From assembly GCA_029266295.1 (NCBI GenBank), contig JAQSXD010000168.1, positions 1-7,900 on the forward strand: a stretch of DNA of 7,900 bases. Reading direction: 5' to 3'. The notes beneath the pieces were generated by a model that was not told the origin of the DNA, did no database searches, and worked only from the letters and a program-made list of their open reading frames with translations. Position numbers and translations under genes: made by a program. This DNA is from Bacillota bacterium (lineage in GTDB: Bacteria; Bacillota; Clostridia; Peptostreptococcales; Anaerovoracaceae). Shown in pieces: positions 6,254 through 7,900 of the stretch. Within the stretch, counting starts at the first letter, position 1; every line of letters starts with the position of its first letter.

Positions 6254-7900
6254 ATGAAATGGTTTTATGATTTAAAAGTAGCAACAAAATTGATAATCGG
6301 CTTTACGATATTAGCAGTAATCGCAGGAATCGTTGGAGCGGTCGGCGTTATTAACATCCATAAAGTAAGTAATTTAAGCGCAGAAATGTACGAGACGCAC
6401 ACGGCATCGCTGCCACCACTTTCTGAGATTTCGAGAGCATATCTCAGGCAGCGCGTTGTGTTAAGAAACCTATACATTGAAAAGGATCTGGGAAAAAGAC
6501 AGGAATATGTAAGTGAGTTCGAACTGCAGAAGACCAACGTTTTCAACGCAGCTGACACGTTCCAATCCTCCATAAAAAGTGATGTAGTAAGGGAAAATTA
6601 CAATATTCTGATGCAGTCTCTGGATGATTTTGAAGATTTAGGTGCAGAAACCATCAACATGATTGAGCTTGGACGAATGGATGAAGCGTATAATCTACTC
6701 AGCGGGACGCGAGCGGCAGAGATTGCAAATACGGTTCAGCAGCAGACCGATAAGCTGATGGAATTGAAGACGAGCCAGGCGAAGGAGAGTGCTGAATATA
6801 ACAAAGCTTCGGCAAATAAAGCAACTGTCACGATGGTTACTGTAATTGCAGTGAGTATTGCTATTGCCATCGGATTGGGTATTCTGATCTCTCGGATTAT
6901 TGCAGTTCCGGTGAAAAAGATTGTTGTGGCGGCGGAACAGATAGCAGACGGCGATCTGAATGTGGAGATCGATTATCATTCCAAGTGCGAGATTGGAGCT
7001 CTTGCCGCTGCCTTTAAGAAAATGTCCGATAATCTGAACGAGGTTATGACTGGGATCAGTACCGCTTCAGAGCAGGTTGCGGTGGGATCAAAGCAGGTTT
7101 CTGATTCCAGTGTCGCCCTTTCTCAAGGAGCCACGGAACAGGCCAGCTCCATAGAAGAGCTTACTGCATCCCTTGAAGAAATCTCTTCTCAGACGAAGCT
7201 CAATGCGCAAAATGCCAATCAGGCCAACGAACTGGCTGAGAGTGCAAAATCCAGCGCTGTAATGGGCAATGATCAGATGAAAGATATGCTGGTTGCCATG
7301 GAGGAGATTAATCTTTCTTCTGGAAACATTTCAAAAATTATAAAGGTAATAGACGATATTGCTGCACAAACCAATATATTGGCGCTAAATGCTGCCGTAG
7401 AGGCTGCCCGGGCTGGACAGCAGGGGAAAGGCTTTGCCGTAGTGGCTGAAGAGGTTAGAACGTTGGCGGCACGTTCTGCCGGGGCTGCGAAGGAAACAAC
7501 GGCTTTAATTGAAGGTTCGATCCAAAAAGTTGAAGGAGGCACCAAAATTGCGAAAGAAACAGCAGCTGCACTCGGTGAAATTGTCGGCGGCATTGAAAAA
7601 GTAGCCAACCTGGTCAACGAAATTGCCGTTGCTTCCAATGAGCAAGCGACAGGAATTGGTCAAATCAATCAGGGAATCATGCAAGTCTCTGAAGTTGTTC
7701 AAACCAATTCAGCCACATCGGAAGAGAGTGCGGCTGCCAGTGAAGAACTCTCTGGACAGGCATCCCTTCTTCGGGAGATGGTGGGTAAATTTAAGATTAG
7801 AAAAGCCAGAGCTCCCTACGGAAAGCTGGACGATCTTAGTCCGGAGGTCATGAAGTTTATCGAGAGCATGTCCGGTAGGATGAAAGGCGGAATACTTACT
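6254..7900 (+). CDS. Methyl-accepting chemotaxis protein (4HB sensor, HAMP, signalling domain), 3' end outside window
   Basis: Membrane chemoreceptor that controls CheA through CheW and is adapted by methylation. 549 residues are visible and the frame is still open at the right edge. Order: TM1 about 13-33; a roughly 155-residue extracytoplasmic domain with the four-helix-bundle (4HB_MCP) pattern (LPPLSEISRAYLRQRVVLRN, 53-72); TM2 about 190-212; HAMP about 213-265, with Pro219 and a C-E-I-G turn where D-E-I/L-G is usual; then the signalling coiled coil. The first methylation helix is near 290-310 (QGATEQASSIEE). The hairpin tip, DDIAAQTNILALNAAVEAA (367-385) with Arg386, then GKGFAVVAEEVR (391-402), is fully conserved. 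The second methylation helix is around 458-500. Beyond GKFKI (511-515) there is a tail of at least 34 residues (LDDLSPEVMKFIESM) past the usual end of the coiled coil. The ligand is unknown; the small 4HB domain has no recognisable Cache or PAS fold. It has its own leader and probably its own promoter. Confidence 0.94.
   Translation, partial: MKWFYDLKVATKLIIGFTILAVIAGIVGAVGVINIHKVSNLSAEMYETHTASLPPLSEISRAYLRQRVVLRNLYIEKDLGKRQEYVSEFELQKTNVFNAADTFQSSIKSDVVRENYNILMQSLDDFEDLGAETINMIELGRMDEAYNLLSGTRAAEIANTVQQQTDKLMELKTSQAKESAEYNKASANKATVTMVTVIAVSIAIAIGLGILISRIIAVPVKKIVVAAEQIADGDLNVEIDYHSKCEIGALAAAFKKMSDNLNEVMTGISTASEQVAVGSKQVSDSSVALSQGATEQASSIEELTASLEEISSQTKLNAQNANQANELAESAKSSAVMGNDQMKDMLVAMEEINLSSGNISKIIKVIDDIAAQTNILALNAAVEAARAGQQGKGFAVVAEEVRTLAARSAGAAKETTALIEGSIQKVEGGTKIAKETAAALGEIVGGIEKVANLVNEIAVASNEQATGIGQINQGIMQVSEVVQTNSATSEESAAASEELSGQASLLREMVGKFKIRKARAPYGKLDDLSPEVMKFIESMSGRMKGGILT

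Noticed and set aside
7273..7638. 121-codon open frame on the - strand opposite the chemoreceptor
   Set aside because: Low-complexity Ala/Ser-rich shadow of the highly conserved, Ala/Glu-rich receptor hairpin.

Overview
The window carries five protein-coding genes, all on the + strand, in three transcriptional blocks. Moderate GC, strong AGGAGG-type ribosome-binding sites, an FtsX-type permease/ATPase cassette and a clostridial-looking chemoreceptor suggest an anaerobic or facultative low-to-mid-GC Firmicute (Clostridia-like). This placement is inference from style; no rRNA or other taxonomic marker is present.

Block 1 (1-1899): the 3' part of a biosynthetic- or degradative-type ornithine decarboxylase (SpeC/SpeF family, PLP fold type I), with its N-terminal region outside the window. 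It ends at a strong intrinsic terminator. It would supply putrescine.

Block 2 (about 1992-5985): a probable sigma-A-type promoter, then a three-gene ABC cassette: a 414-residue FtsX-like permease, a 225-residue LolD/MacB-type ATPase with every catalytic motif intact, and a 642-residue FtsX-like permease whose extracytoplasmic part is greatly enlarged. The two unequal permeases, each with four predicted membrane helices, probably form a heterodimer energised by two copies of the ATPase. This is a mechanotransmission or export-type (type VII ABC) arrangement. The substrate cannot be read from the sequence and no two-component system lies beside it within the window.

Block 3 (about 6136-7900): a methyl-accepting chemotaxis protein with a small four-helix-bundle sensor domain, HAMP and a complete cytoplasmic signalling hairpin. 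It runs off the right edge without a stop codon. A 268-base leader precedes it, holding a candidate promoter, a run of seven G and three copies of TGATCA.

I saw no RNA genes, CRISPR arrays, insertion sequences, integrase or attachment sites. The part of the window most likely to hold undescribed biology is the ABC cassette with the oversized second permease.
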